Origin: Bradyrhizobium glycinis
GTDB lineage: Bacteria > Pseudomonadota > Alphaproteobacteria > Rhizobiales > Xanthobacteraceae
Assembly: GCF_016031655.1 (NCBI RefSeq)
Contig: NZ_JACCHQ010000026.1
Span: forward strand, 40,539-104,538
Direction: 5' to 3'
Length of the DNA: 64,000 bases
Shown here: one piece after another, positions 27,421 through 36,082 of the stretch
How the letters are laid out: each line of letters opens with the position of its first letter
Position numbering within the stretch: position 1 is the stretch's first letter
Notes under the pieces: model-generated
Told to the model about the DNA's origin: nothing
The model's input: the letters and a program-made list of their open reading frames with translations, nothing else
The model's database searches: none
Translations under genes and position numbers: made by a program

Positions 27421-28041
27421 TCACTTCGCTCGCGTCAGCGCCAGCCAGATGCCACCGCCGATCATGAAGCCGCCCGAGATGCGCGACATCATCCGCGTGC
27501 GCCGCGCCGAGAAGAATTTTCGGGCGCGCCCGGCGGCGATCGCGTAAAGCGCATCGGTCATCACGGCCGTCACCATGAAGGTGGCGCCCAGCAGCGCGAC
27601 CTGCGGGAAATGCGGCTGGTTCATGTCCATGAACTGCGGGATGAAAGCGCCGAAGAACACCAGCACCTTCGGATTCGACAGCAGCACCAGGAATCCCTGC
27701 AGGAAAAAGCCGCCGCGCGGCGGCGGTGGCGGCGCATCGATATCGACGCCTTCGACCGGCGTCCAGATCAGCCTGATGCCGAGCCAGACGAGATAGGCGG
27801 CGCCGGCAAAGCGCACCCAGTCGAACCAATAGCCCATGGTCGCCATCAGCGAGGTCAGGCCGATCGCGACGATACCGATGACGATGGCAAGCCCGGCCTG
27901 CGCGCCGGCCACGTTGACGAGCGCCGCACGCGTGCCGTGGCGCAAGCCATTGGCGATGACGAGGGTGACGATCGGCCCCGGCAGCAGCGCCAGCGCAATG
28001 CAGGCAGCGACGAAGGCGAGATAGGCTTGCATGGACATCAT
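27421..28041 (-). CDS. LysE-family translocator
   Basis: 206-residue six-helix exporter. Family marks: LALLPGPIVTLVIANGLRHG at the first loop, AGAQAGLAIVIGIVAIGL, and FLVLLSNPKVLVFFGAFIPQ. An unusual run of prolines (DAPPPPPRGG) sits in the cytoplasmic loop near residue 110. Three ATG codons are close together (28041, 28038, 28032); the first is used. Convergent with the formylglutamate amidohydrolase-like gene with a 4-base gap. Confidence 0.88.
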   Translation of the reverse strand: MMSMQAYLAFVAACIALALLPGPIVTLVIANGLRHGTRAALVNVAGAQAGLAIVIGIVAIGLTSLMATMGYWFDWVRFAGAAYLVWLGIRLIWTPVEGVDIDAPPPPPRGGFFLQGFLVLLSNPKVLVFFGAFIPQFMDMNQPHFPQVALLGATFMVTAVMTDALYAIAAGRARKFFSARRTRMMSRISGGFMIGGGIWLALTRAK

Positions 28042-28128
28042 GGAAGGGACTCGCTGACAGCGGTTTTGCCGCATTAATGCATGGCGAGGGCTGGAACGGA
28101 AGACGTTCCCTCGCTTTACTTTCGCGAC

Positions 28129-28165
28129 TTGACATGCAACCATTTGGTTGCCTATCATGACGGCC
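28129..28165 (+). promoter_or_regulatory. promoter with operator inside, for the arsR operon
   Basis: TTGACA (28129-28134) and TATCAT (28153-28158) are 18 bases apart. The spacer holds the inverted repeat GCAACCATTTGGTTGC (28136-28151), a good candidate binding site for the ArsR regulator. Transcription would start next to ATG 28166, giving a leaderless message. Confidence 0.7.
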
Positions 28166-28480
28166 ATGGATGAAGTCTTCAAAGCGCTCGCCGATGCATC
28201 ACGACGGTCGCTGCTCGACAGGCTTCACGCCAGGAACGGCCAGACGTTGAACGAACTTTGCGAGGGCCTCGCCATGACGCGGCAGGCCGTCACAAAACAC
28301 CTCGTCATTCTCGAAGAGGCCAACCTGGTGACGACCATCAGGCAGGGCCGCGAGAAGCTGCACTATCTCAACCCGGTGCCGATCCATCAGATCGGCGAAC
28401 GCTGGATCAAGAAGTTCGAGCGCAGCAAGTTAGCTGCGCTCAGCGAGTTGAAACGTCAGTTGGAGAAACGCGATGAGTAA
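28166..28480 (+). CDS. ArsR-family repressor
   Basis: 104-residue winged helix-turn-helix protein: MDEVFKALADASRRSLLDRL, then NELCEGLAMTRQAVTKHLVI (recognition helix) and LVTTIRQGREKLHYLNPVPI (wing). It lacks the CxC metal site of ArsR/SmtB, matching the subgroup that controls SRPBCC (AHSA1-like) genes. ATG 28166 fits the promoter as a leaderless start; ATG 28157 in frame overlaps the -10 element. The stop overlaps the next gene by 8 bases. Probably represses its own operon. Confidence 0.9.
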   Translation: MDEVFKALADASRRSLLDRLHARNGQTLNELCEGLAMTRQAVTKHLVILEEANLVTTIRQGREKLHYLNPVPIHQIGERWIKKFERSKLAALSELKRQLEKRDE

Positions 28481-28943
28481 GCCGGAGTTCGTCTACGTGA
28501 CCTACATCGAGACCACGCCCGAGAAGCTGTGGCAGGCGCTGACGTCGAGCGAGTTCACCAGGCAATATTGGTTCGGCGCCGAGGTCAGGTCCGACTGGAA
28601 GGTCGGCTCGCCCTTCGCGCTCACGCTCGACGGCGAGGTCACCGATTCCGGCGAGATCCTGGAATCCGATCCGCCGAAGCGTCTGTCCTACAGCTTCAAG
28701 CACCATAAGTTCGAAGAGCTGCGCGGCGAGCCGACCTCGCGCGTCGTCTTCACGCTCGAACCCTTCGGCTCGCTCGTGCGTTTGACCGTACTGCACGATG
28801 GTTTCGTCGAGGGCGGCAAATATCTCGGCGCCGTCTCCAACGGCTGGCCGGCGATCCTGTCCGGGCTGAAGACCCTGTTGGAGAGAGGACAGGTCCTTTC
28901 CATCCCGCGCACGGCGCTCAACAAGGGATTCGACGCGAAATGA
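28473..28943 (+). CDS. SRPBCC (AHSA1-like) protein 1
   Basis: 156 residues of the START/SRPBCC fold, AHSA1 subgroup: YVTYIETTPEKLWQALTSSE, then WFGAEVRSDWKVGSPF, and a closing helix GWPAILSGLKTLLERG. Such proteins bind hydrophobic ligands in a deep cavity. Second gene of an arsR operon, overlapping both neighbours (8 bases upstream, 4 downstream), so translation is probably coupled. Ligand unknown. Confidence 0.88.
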   Translation: MSKPEFVYVTYIETTPEKLWQALTSSEFTRQYWFGAEVRSDWKVGSPFALTLDGEVTDSGEILESDPPKRLSYSFKHHKFEELRGEPTSRVVFTLEPFGSLVRLTVLHDGFVEGGKYLGAVSNGWPAILSGLKTLLERGQVLSIPRTALNKGFDAK

Positions 28944-29452
28944 ACCTCGATCAATTCAAGCCGCTGACCGTCTACACTATCTACATCGCCTCGTCACCGG
29001 AGAAGGTGTGGGAGGCACTCACGTCCGCTGAGTTCAGCAAGCAGTACTTCTTCGGCAACACCGTCGAGGTCGAGCCACGCCTCGGCGGCGCATTCATCGT
29101 GCGCACGCCCGATGGCGCGCTGCACATCAGCGGCGAGGTTCTCGCCTACGATCCGCCGCGAAAGCTGTCGGTCACGTTCAACGTCAACTGGCCCGAGCTG
29201 ATCGAGAAGTTAGGGCCGACACTCGTGACCTACGAGATCGAACACGTCGGCGATGCGGTCCGCCTCACCATGAGCGAAGGCCACGATCGGCCGCTCAGCG
29301 ACGATATCCTTGAAGGGGGACGGCAGGGCTGGCCGGCGATCCTTTCCGGTCTCAAGAGCGTGCTTGAGACCGGAAAGCCGCTGGTGGTGAAGATGGGCCC
29401 GCCGCAGCGGATGCTCGATGCGCTGAAGGCGATGGGGATCAAGACGCCGTAG
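28940..29452 (+). CDS. SRPBCC (AHSA1-like) protein 2
   Basis: 170 residues, related to the preceding gene: YTIYIASSPEKVWEALTSAE, FFGNTVEVEPRLGGAF, GWPAILSGLKSVLETG. The start ATGA overlaps the stop of the first SRPBCC gene. The two look like a tandem duplication that has diverged. It is the last gene of the arsR operon; a palindromic repeat follows. Confidence 0.88.
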   Translation: MNLDQFKPLTVYTIYIASSPEKVWEALTSAEFSKQYFFGNTVEVEPRLGGAFIVRTPDGALHISGEVLAYDPPRKLSVTFNVNWPELIEKLGPTLVTYEIEHVGDAVRLTMSEGHDRPLSDDILEGGRQGWPAILSGLKSVLETGKPLVVKMGPPQRMLDALKAMGIKTP

Positions 29453-29475
29453 ACGAGAGACAAGCGGCGGCCACT

Positions 29476-29630
29476 TACCCTCTCCCCTTGTGGGAGAGGG
29501 TGGCTCGCCGCAAAGCGGCGAGACGGGTGAGGGGTATCTCTCCGCGCGTGAATCTCGTGCGATCGAATCCGCTGCAGCAACCCTCATCCGGCGCTTCGCG
29601 CCACCTTCTCCCACAGGGGGAGAAGGAAGG
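29476..29630. repeat. CCCTCTCCCC-type palindromic repeat, copy 2
   Basis: Left end ACCCTCTCCCCTTGTGGGAG, right end CTCCCACAGGGGGAGAAGG, with inner hairpin CTCGCCGCAAAGCGGCGAG. Sits between convergent genes. Confidence 0.85.
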
Positions 29631-29639
29631 CAGCAGAAA

Positions 29640-30413
29640 CTACGGCACCGGCGCCACCAGCCGCCGGTACAGATGCCAGGTCGCATGCCCCAGCACGGGC
29701 AGCGTGACCACCAGCCCGAGAAAATAGGGCAGCGCCGAGACGATCAGCAGCATCACGATCACGGCGGCCCATGAGATCATCGGCAGCGGGCTTGTGACGA
29801 CGGCACGCACGCTCGTCACCATGGCCGTGACGAAATCGACCTCGCGATCGAGCAGCAGCGGGAACGACACCACGGTCAGCGAGAACAGGATCAGCGACAG
29901 CACGGCCCCGACCGCATTGCCGATAGCCAGGAACAGCAGGCCCTCGCTGGTCGTCAGCACCACCGTCATGAACTCCTGCAGGCTCGAGAACGAGGCATTG
30001 AGGCCGAGCAGCAGCGCGATCAGGAGTCGCACCTGGTACATCCAGACCACGAACACGAACAACGTCACGAAGGCCATCCAGCCGATCTCGCTGCGCGAGC
30101 GGATCGTCGACCAGATCGCACCGAACGAGACCGGCTCGCCGCATTCGCGGCGCCGGCTGACTTCGTAGAGGCCGATCGCAACGAACGGTCCGATGAGCGC
30201 GAAGCCGGCAGCCAGGGGATAGACCAGATAGACCATGCCGAAGGCGGTGAGGCAGAGCATGATGGCGATGCCGCCGACGGCGTAGAGCGCGCCGAAGCAG
30301 AGACCGTAGAGCGGCAGCGCCTGGAAATCGCGCAGGCCTTCGACCAGCGCCTCGGCGATGTCGACCGCCGCCACCGGACGCACCATCGGATCGACCTTGC
30401 CCGAGATGGACAT
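29640..30413 (-). CDS. DUF2189 multi-pass membrane protein
   Basis: 257 residues with about six hydrophobic helices, for example LYGLCFGALYAVGGIAIMLC, MAFVTLFVFVVWMYQVRLLI and AAVIVMLLIVSALPYFLGLV. Segments PLAAGFALIGPFVAIGLYEV and LPVLGHATWHLYRRL fit the uncharacterised DUF2189 family. ATG 30413 has GGAGGAAG upstream. Function unknown. Confidence 0.85.
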   Translation of the reverse strand: MSISGKVDPMVRPVAAVDIAEALVEGLRDFQALPLYGLCFGALYAVGGIAIMLCLTAFGMVYLVYPLAAGFALIGPFVAIGLYEVSRRRECGEPVSFGAIWSTIRSRSEIGWMAFVTLFVFVVWMYQVRLLIALLLGLNASFSSLQEFMTVVLTTSEGLLFLAIGNAVGAVLSLILFSLTVVSFPLLLDREVDFVTAMVTSVRAVVTSPLPMISWAAVIVMLLIVSALPYFLGLVVTLPVLGHATWHLYRRLVAPVP

Positions 30414-30651
30414 CAGCTTCCTCCGCACATCGGCGCGATCTTCGTCGCGCGCATGCCGCGATATTAGCGCTGCTGCGTGGCGGCGCAACTCGATGTCGGC
30501 CGGAAGAGGAACAGCGACGCAACACTGCTCGCGCTCCGAAATCGTTAGCCTTTCGTGCGCTTTTCGCGCCGATCGCTATGGACGGGGCAGATGATCGTGC
30601 CTCAAATTGTACCTCCGAGCCCCCTCGCCCGAGAGCGGATATCGCCCACCG

Positions 30652-32880
30652 ATGAGCCTGCGTACCCGGTTACTGATCCTCGTCCTCACAGCCATGCTCG
30701 TCCCGGCGCTTCTGGTCGGGCTGCGCTTCGTGCAGAACCGGGCCAGCGAGATCGACGCGGCGCTGGCTAATCTCGCCGCATCCGCCGATGACATTGCGAG
30801 CGATCTCGGCGAGAAGATCCAGGGAACTGCCCAGCTTCATTACGGGCTCGCCCGTGCCCGCGACCTCGACACGCGCGACAAGGCGGCATGCTCGGCGTTT
30901 CTGTCGGATGTCCGCGAGGCATATCCGCAGTTCACGGGTATCCTGACCATCGATCCCGACGGAAGGCTGTTCTGCGACTCGCTGCGGACCAACCGCACGC
31001 TCGACCTGAACGACCGCGGCTATTTCAAAGAGGTCAAGGATCTTCACGGCGTTGTCGCCGTGGAGCCGGTGTTCGGCCGCCTCACCGGACTGTCGGTGCT
31101 GCAGATCGCCTATCCCGTGCGATCGGAGGCGGGCGCGCTGAAGTTCGTTCTGCTGGCGTCCTTCAACCTGAACAAATTCGCGGAGTTTCACGACAAGCGG
31201 CTGCTCGCCGAGAAGGACATCCTGCTGGTCGACGCCAAGGGCACGGTCCTGACGGCCCCCAAGGGCGGCGGCTGGAGCGTACCCATCGGCGGCTCCATTG
31301 CGGGCTCCGACCTGTTCCGCTTCGCGGCAGCGCCCGATGGCGAGCCATTCCGGGAGATCGCCGATGGCGGAGGCCGCACGCAGATTTGGGGCGTTGCCCG
31401 CTCGCCCTCGATCCGCAAGGCCGGACTCTACATTTTGGTGGGGCGGTCCAAGGACGGGCTGATCGCAGCAGCGAATCGCCGGCTTTACGAGGACATGGCG
31501 ATCCTGGCGGTGGCCTCGCTGCTGCTCCTCGCCGGCCTCTGGATCCTCACGAGCGTGAGTATCGGACGGCAGGTCGGACGGCTCGCCGCCATGGCGAAGA
31601 GCCTCGGGCGCGGCGATCTCAGCGCGCGCATTCCGGAGCCTCACCCGGGCGGCGAGCTCGGCGGATTGATGACCCTGCTCAACAGCACAGCCGAATCGCT
31701 CGAGCAGCAGCGCGCCGCCATCGCGGATCTCAGCCACAAGCTCAGCCAGTCGCAGAAGATGGAAGCCATGGGCCAGCTCACGGGCGGCGTAGCGCACGAT
31801 TTCAACAATCTCCTGACCGTCATTCTCGGCAATTCCGAGCACCTCGCCGACAGGCTTGCGGGCAACGAGGAATTGCACCGGATCGCCGACGACATTGCGA
31901 CCGCCGCCGAGCGCGGTTCCGATCTGACGCGGAGCCTGCTCGCCTTCGCGCGCAAGCAGCCGCTGCGGCCGCGCGAGATCAACATCGCCGAGCAGGTAAC
32001 CGGCATGACGCAGCTTCTGCAGCGGACCCTGGGCGAGCATATCGAATCCAGCTTCACTCTCGCGCCGGATCTCTGGCTCGCCAGCGTCGATCCAGGTCAA
32101 TTGGCGACGGCCGTGCTCAACCTCGTGCTCAACGCGCGCGATGCGATGCCTAACGGCGGCAAGCTGACGGTCGAGGTGCGCAATGCATCGCTCGGCGAAT
32201 CCGACCTCGACGTCAACGGCGAGCCGCGGCAAGGCGACTACGTCATGCTGGCTGTGAAGGATACCGGGTCCGGCATGAGCAGCGAGGTGTTGGCGCGCGC
32301 ATTCGAGCCGTTCTTCACCACCAAGGAGGTCGGCAAGGGGACCGGCCTTGGCCTCAGCATGGTCTACGGGTTTGCGCAACAATCCGGCGGATTTGTGCAG
32401 ATGCAGTCCGAACCGGGTCAAGGCAGCGTGGTCAGGCTGTTCTTTCCTCGCCTCGCGACGTCGCCGAACGCGGAGCCGGCGGCGGCAGAGCGGGTCGCCG
32501 CACCGGAGGGACGCGAGACGATTCTCGTCGTCGAGGACGATGACATGGTGCGCGCCTACGTCGAGAACGAGCTGAAGGCGCTCGGCTACCGCGTCATCAC
32601 GACATCGAACGGACCCGCGGCGCTGGACGTGCTGCGGCGGTCCGGGGACATCCAGCTGCTGTTCACCGACGTCGTGATGCCCGGCGGCATGTTCGGACCG
32701 GAGCTGGCGGGGCAGGCCCTTCAACTGCGGTCTGGCCTCAAGGTGCTCTTCACGTCCGGCTACAGCCAGGATCCGGTCAAGACGCCCGACGGGATCGACG
32801 CGCGCATTCTGACCAAGCCGTTCCGGCGCAAGGATCTCGCCGCGATGCTGCGCGCGGCCCTCTCGGAGCCGCCGCCTTAG
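30652..32880 (+). CDS. hybrid sensor histidine kinase with receiver domain
   Basis: 742 residues. TM1 at 5-24, a periplasmic double-Cache/PDC-like sensor (FTGILTIDPDGRLFCDSL, LNDRGYFKEVKDLHG, VFGRLTGLSVLQIAYPV), TM2 at about 281-303, a HAMP region, HisKA with the phospho-histidine at 382 (GGVAHDFNNLLTVI), HATPase motifs NLVLNARDAMP, DTGSGM and GTGLGLSMVYG, and a C-terminal receiver with phospho-acceptor Asp673 (LLFTDVVMPG). The HDFNN box marks the group found in many rhizobial hybrid kinases. ATG 30652 starts just before TM1. No cognate regulator is adjacent, so signal and output are unknown. Confidence 0.92.
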   Translation: MSLRTRLLILVLTAMLVPALLVGLRFVQNRASEIDAALANLAASADDIASDLGEKIQGTAQLHYGLARARDLDTRDKAACSAFLSDVREAYPQFTGILTIDPDGRLFCDSLRTNRTLDLNDRGYFKEVKDLHGVVAVEPVFGRLTGLSVLQIAYPVRSEAGALKFVLLASFNLNKFAEFHDKRLLAEKDILLVDAKGTVLTAPKGGGWSVPIGGSIAGSDLFRFAAAPDGEPFREIADGGGRTQIWGVARSPSIRKAGLYILVGRSKDGLIAAANRRLYEDMAILAVASLLLLAGLWILTSVSIGRQVGRLAAMAKSLGRGDLSARIPEPHPGGELGGLMTLLNSTAESLEQQRAAIADLSHKLSQSQKMEAMGQLTGGVAHDFNNLLTVILGNSEHLADRLAGNEELHRIADDIATAAERGSDLTRSLLAFARKQPLRPREINIAEQVTGMTQLLQRTLGEHIESSFTLAPDLWLASVDPGQLATAVLNLVLNARDAMPNGGKLTVEVRNASLGESDLDVNGEPRQGDYVMLAVKDTGSGMSSEVLARAFEPFFTTKEVGKGTGLGLSMVYGFAQQSGGFVQMQSEPGQGSVVRLFFPRLATSPNAEPAAAERVAAPEGRETILVVEDDDMVRAYVENELKALGYRVITTSNGPAALDVLRRSGDIQLLFTDVVMPGGMFGPELAGQALQLRSGLKVLFTSGYSQDPVKTPDGIDARILTKPFRRKDLAAMLRAALSEPPP

Positions 32881-32881
32881 A

Positions 32882-33325
32882 TCAGGGCGCGATCGTGAGC
32901 TGCAGCGCCACTGCGAGATTGGCCGCGAACAGCGCCGCATCGATGACGAAGATCCGGAGCATCGGGCCCTTCAACACCGGCCAATAGGCCACCCCGACGC
33001 GGCCGCCGCGCATCAGCACCGGGACGTTATAGGCGAACTGGCTGAAATGGCAGGCAGCAAAGAACAGGAAGAGCGCGAGCTGCGCTTCGACCGGCTGGAA
33101 GAAGGACGGACGGGCGGCGAGAAGATAGAGCGACAAAAGCCCGATCGGCAGATTCATGCCGCCGAGGAAGGCGACGCTCGCCGCAAGGGTCGGCGCGATC
33201 GGATTGCTGCGCTCCTCCCGCGGCAGCAGGATCTTCAATGTGTTGGTTTGCGCGATGCTGAACTGGATGAACGCGCCGACGAACCAGAGCGTGTTGAGGA
33301 GCAGGACGATATTCGAAAATCGCAT
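32882..33325 (-). CDS. hypothetical four-helix membrane protein
   Basis: 147 residues with four hydrophobic helices (IVLLLNTLWFVGAFIQFSIA, AASVAFLGGMNLPIGLLSLY, QLALFLFFAACHFSQFAYNV, and IFVIDAALFAANLAVALQL). I do not recognise the family. ATG 33325 is 2 bases after the stop of the NTF2-like gene, so both are probably one transcript and perhaps act together. Convergent with the kinase gene, with a single base between stops. Confidence 0.75.
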   Translation of the reverse strand: MRFSNIVLLLNTLWFVGAFIQFSIAQTNTLKILLPREERSNPIAPTLAASVAFLGGMNLPIGLLSLYLLAARPSFFQPVEAQLALFLFFAACHFSQFAYNVPVLMRGGRVGVAYWPVLKGPMLRIFVIDAALFAANLAVALQLTIAP

Positions 33326-33327
33326 CG

Positions 33328-33681
33328 CTATTTCCCATAAAAGGCTTCGCTGCGCACCACACGGCCCGCATCGTCGAAGTCCATGAATTCGCTGGCGCGC
33401 GTGTCGCCCAATTGCCACCACACCGTCAGTCGCGCGATCGCCTCGTCCCAGCTCCAGTCCAGGATCTTCAGGTCGGCACTTTCGATGTGGCCATAGGCCT
33501 TCCGCCAGTAGGCGCGGATGTTCTCGGCGCCGGTAACGGTCGGAGACCCCGTCAGGGTGAGAGCGAGAGGGCTTCGCATTTGCGCATCGTCGGCGAAATG
33601 GGCGACGACCGCGTCGATGTCCACTTTGCACCAATTCGCGCACCATGCCGCGACGAAGCTTGCAGCGGCCGCGCGGTCCAT
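33328..33681 (-). CDS. NTF2-like (SnoaL-type) protein
   Basis: 117 residues of the cone-shaped NTF2/SnoaL fold: FVAAWCANWCKVDIDAVVAH then FADDAQMRSP, ENIRAYWRKAYGHIE, LKILDWSWDEAIARLTVWWQ. GGAGAGG precedes ATG 33681. Such domains bind small ligands or act as isomerases; none can be assigned. First gene of a two-gene unit with the four-helix membrane protein. Confidence 0.82.
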   Translation of the reverse strand: MDRAAAASFVAAWCANWCKVDIDAVVAHFADDAQMRSPLALTLTGSPTVTGAENIRAYWRKAYGHIESADLKILDWSWDEAIARLTVWWQLGDTRASEFMDFDDAGRVVRSEAFYGK

Positions 33682-33779
33682 TGCCTCTCCGCTCACGACA
33701 CGGATCCTCCCCTCGGCTTGTGACCGGGAAGGTGGCAAAGCGCGCGCCTCATGTCAACCATATTGACTTGAGATTTCCA

Positions 33780-34247
33780 TCAATTGTTATCGGCGATCGC
33801 CTCCATCACGCCCATCCATCCCGCCGCACCGCTCGCCCCGACGCGCTCGAACGCCTCGCGCAGGACCTCACGCTCGTGGTCCGAGGCCCGCTGCTCGATG
33901 CGCCGCCCCGCTTCCGTAAGGCGCAGCAATTTCGAGCGGTGCTGCTCCGGCGAGCGCTTCGAGGTCAGGAGCTTGCGCTCCAGGAGCAGATTGAGCGGCC
34001 GGTTGAGGGCCTGCTTCGAAACGCCGAGAATCTCGATCAGCGCGCCGATGGCGATGTCGGGCCGGCGCGCCACAACGTAGAGGATGCGATGGTGCGGACG
34101 CGACAGGCCCTGCTTGGCCAGATATGCGTCCGCCTGCAGCGTCATGCCGCGCCAGCCGTAGTACATGAGCTCCAGCGCCGTATCGAGTTCGTGCAGCTTT
34201 ACAAGCGAGGCGCGGTGAAGCCCCGCGGCTTGAGACGTCTTTGCCAT
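33780..34247 (-). CDS. MarR-family regulator
   Basis: 155 residues with a MarR winged helix: PHHRILYVVARRPDIAIGAL, EILGVSKQALNRPLNLLLER (recognition helix), KLLTSKRSPEQHRSKLLRLT (wing). It starts 9 bases after the acyl-CoA synthetase stop, so the two form one unit. MarR regulators paired with CoA ligases usually respond to the CoA thioester product; that is inference here. An AT-rich stretch at 33759-33780 (CATATTGACTTGAGATTTCC) lies just past its stop. Confidence 0.88.
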   Translation of the reverse strand: MAKTSQAAGLHRASLVKLHELDTALELMYYGWRGMTLQADAYLAKQGLSRPHHRILYVVARRPDIAIGALIEILGVSKQALNRPLNLLLERKLLTSKRSPEQHRSKLLRLTEAGRRIEQRASDHEREVLREAFERVGASGAAGWMGVMEAIADNN

Positions 34248-34256
34248 GGTCAGAAG

Positions 34257-35867
34257 CTAGCCTCTCGCCCGCAGTTCGCGGCGCAGCACCTTGCCGGTCG
34301 CCGTCATCGGCAGCGTCTCGGCGAATTCGACGAAGCGCGGATATTCGTGCGCGGCGAGCTGCACCTTGACGAACTCCTGGATCTCGCGCGCGAGCGCGTC
34401 GTTGCCGGTAAAGCCTGGACGCAGCACGATCCAGGCCTTGATCGATTCGGTGCGGATCGGATCGGGAATGCCGACCACCGCAGCCATTGCCACCGACGGG
34501 TGTTTCATCAGCGTGTGCTCGATCTCGGAGGGGCCGACGCGATAGCCGGCGGTGGTGATGACGTCGTCCTCGCGACTGACGTACCAGAAATAGCCGTCCT
34601 CGTCCTGCACGCCAAGATCGCCCGTGAGCAGGAAGTCGCCGGCATATTTCTTCGCGGTCGCCTCCGGGTTGCGCCAATATTCGAGCATGGTGACGGGGCA
34701 CGGCTGGCGCACGCCGATGATGCCGCGCTGACCACGCGGCAATTCCTCGCCCTTGTCGTTGACGATGCGGACATCGAAGCCCGGCGTCGCCTTGCCCATC
34801 GCACCGGGACGGATCGGAAACAGATTCGCGTTGCTGCCGATCACGAGGTTGCACTCGGTCTGGCCGAACACCTCATGCGCGTCGATGCCAAACGTCTCGC
34901 GCACCCAGCCGAGCAATTCACCGCCGAGCGATTCGCCACCGGTGAAGATGCTGCGCAGCTTCACGCCGGAATGCTTGACGCCGGCCTGCCGCATCAGCTT
35001 GAGGGCCGTCGGCGGCAGGAAGACGTTGCGAACGGAAAGATCGGCCATCATCTGCATCGCCTCCTGCGGCTCGAATTTTCGCGCGCGATGGCCGACCAGG
35101 GGAATGCCGTGGTACCAGAACGCGAGCAGGCCGTTGATGAGCCCGCCGATCCAGGCCCAGTCGGCCGGCGTCCACATGAGATCGCCGGGTCTGGGCAAGA
35201 AGTTGTGGCACATCTCCACATTCGGCAGATGGCCGAGGACGACACGATGCGCATGCAGCGCGCCCTTGGGATTGCCCGTCGTGCCCGAGGTGTAGATGAT
35301 CAGCGCGGGATCGTCGGCCGAGGTGTCGACGTTTGCAAAATCCTCGGACGCGGTTTCGATCGCTGGCCAGAATGGCTTTGCGCCGGCGTGGACGGCGCCG
35401 CTTGTGACATAGATATCCTGCAGATAGGGCAGCCGATCGCGGATATTCGTCAGCTTCTCCCAGCCAGCCTCATCGGTAATGATGGCTCTTGCTTGCGAAT
35501 TCGACAGGCGGAATTCCAGCGCGTCCTCGCCGAACAGGGCGAACAGCGGGACCGAGATCATGCCGGAGCGAAACGCCGCCATATGCGCGATCGGCAATTC
35601 CAGCGACTGCGACAGGAACACCGCGACGCGGTCGCCGCGGACAAGCCCGTCCGCCTTCAGCACATTGGCGAAGCGGCGCGACATCTCCGCGACCTCGTCA
35701 AAGGTCGTGCGGCTGGTGGCGCCGGTCTCGTCCACATAGATCAGCGCGAGCCGGCCGGTGCCGTCGGCATGGCGATCGCAGCACGCCTCCGCCATGTTGA
35801 AGCGCGCGGGGATGTCCCAGCGGAAATTGCGCACAAGCTCGTCGTAAGTTGCGGCTTCGGTCAGCAT
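34257..35867 (-). CDS. acyl-CoA synthetase (AMP-forming)
   Basis: 536 residues of the ANL superfamily, medium-chain acyl-CoA or acetoacetyl-type subgroup. A3 motif YTSGTTGNPKG, A5 GQTECNLVIGS, A7 LTGDLGVQDEDGYFWYVSRE, A8 GYRVGPSEIEHTLMKHPSVA, and the catalytic lysine in MTATGKVLRREL at the C-terminus. WTPADWAWIGGLINGLLAFW is shared with benzoate and medium-chain ligases. ATG 35867 chosen because the frame further upstream lies in a repeat. Activates a carboxylic acid to its CoA ester under the adjoining MarR regulator; substrate unknown. Confidence 0.9.
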   Translation of the reverse strand: MLTEAATYDELVRNFRWDIPARFNMAEACCDRHADGTGRLALIYVDETGATSRTTFDEVAEMSRRFANVLKADGLVRGDRVAVFLSQSLELPIAHMAAFRSGMISVPLFALFGEDALEFRLSNSQARAIITDEAGWEKLTNIRDRLPYLQDIYVTSGAVHAGAKPFWPAIETASEDFANVDTSADDPALIIYTSGTTGNPKGALHAHRVVLGHLPNVEMCHNFLPRPGDLMWTPADWAWIGGLINGLLAFWYHGIPLVGHRARKFEPQEAMQMMADLSVRNVFLPPTALKLMRQAGVKHSGVKLRSIFTGGESLGGELLGWVRETFGIDAHEVFGQTECNLVIGSNANLFPIRPGAMGKATPGFDVRIVNDKGEELPRGQRGIIGVRQPCPVTMLEYWRNPEATAKKYAGDFLLTGDLGVQDEDGYFWYVSREDDVITTAGYRVGPSEIEHTLMKHPSVAMAAVVGIPDPIRTESIKAWIVLRPGFTGNDALAREIQEFVKVQLAAHEYPRFVEFAETLPMTATGKVLRRELRARG

Positions 35868-35893
35868 GGGCCTGGCGTTTCCCAGTATCGGAG

Positions 35894-35984
35894 TCATGGC
35901 CGGACTTGTTCCGGCCATCCACGTTCTTCTTACTTCACCGCCAGTTTAGAGACGTGGATGCCCGGGACAAGCCCGGGCATGACG
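35894..35984. repeat. TCATGGCCGG palindromic repeat
   Basis: Imperfect palindrome with arms CCATCCACG/CGTGGATG and CATGGCCGG/CCCGGGCATG. Its outer ends TCATG and CATGA resemble those of the neighbouring GTCATTCCGG element, which starts 8 bases further on. Confidence 0.75.
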
Positions 35985-35991
35985 ATGCAGC

Positions 35992-36072
35992 GTCATTCCT
36001 GGGCGGTCCGCAGGACCGAACCCGGAATCTCGAGATTCCGGGCTCGACGCTGGCGCGCCGCCCCGGAATGAC
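35992..36072. repeat. GTCATTCCGG palindromic repeat, copy 3
   Basis: A shorter, diverged copy: GTCATTCCTGGGCGGTCCG at left, GCGCCGCCCCGGAATGAC at right, inner CCCGGAATCTCGAGATTCCG. Abuts the repeat at 35894. Confidence 0.85.
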
Positions 36073-36082
36073 AGCGAGAGAG

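Noticed and set aside
30670..32940. 756-codon open frame opposite the hybrid histidine kinase
   Set aside because: No recognisable domain and shadow-type composition; the kinase motifs on the plus strand are complete.
33645..36071. 808-codon open frame on the plus strand opposite MarR and the acyl-CoA synthetase
   Set aside because: Arg/Ala/His-rich translation without motifs; the minus-strand genes have clear catalytic motifs. Typical high-GC shadow frame.
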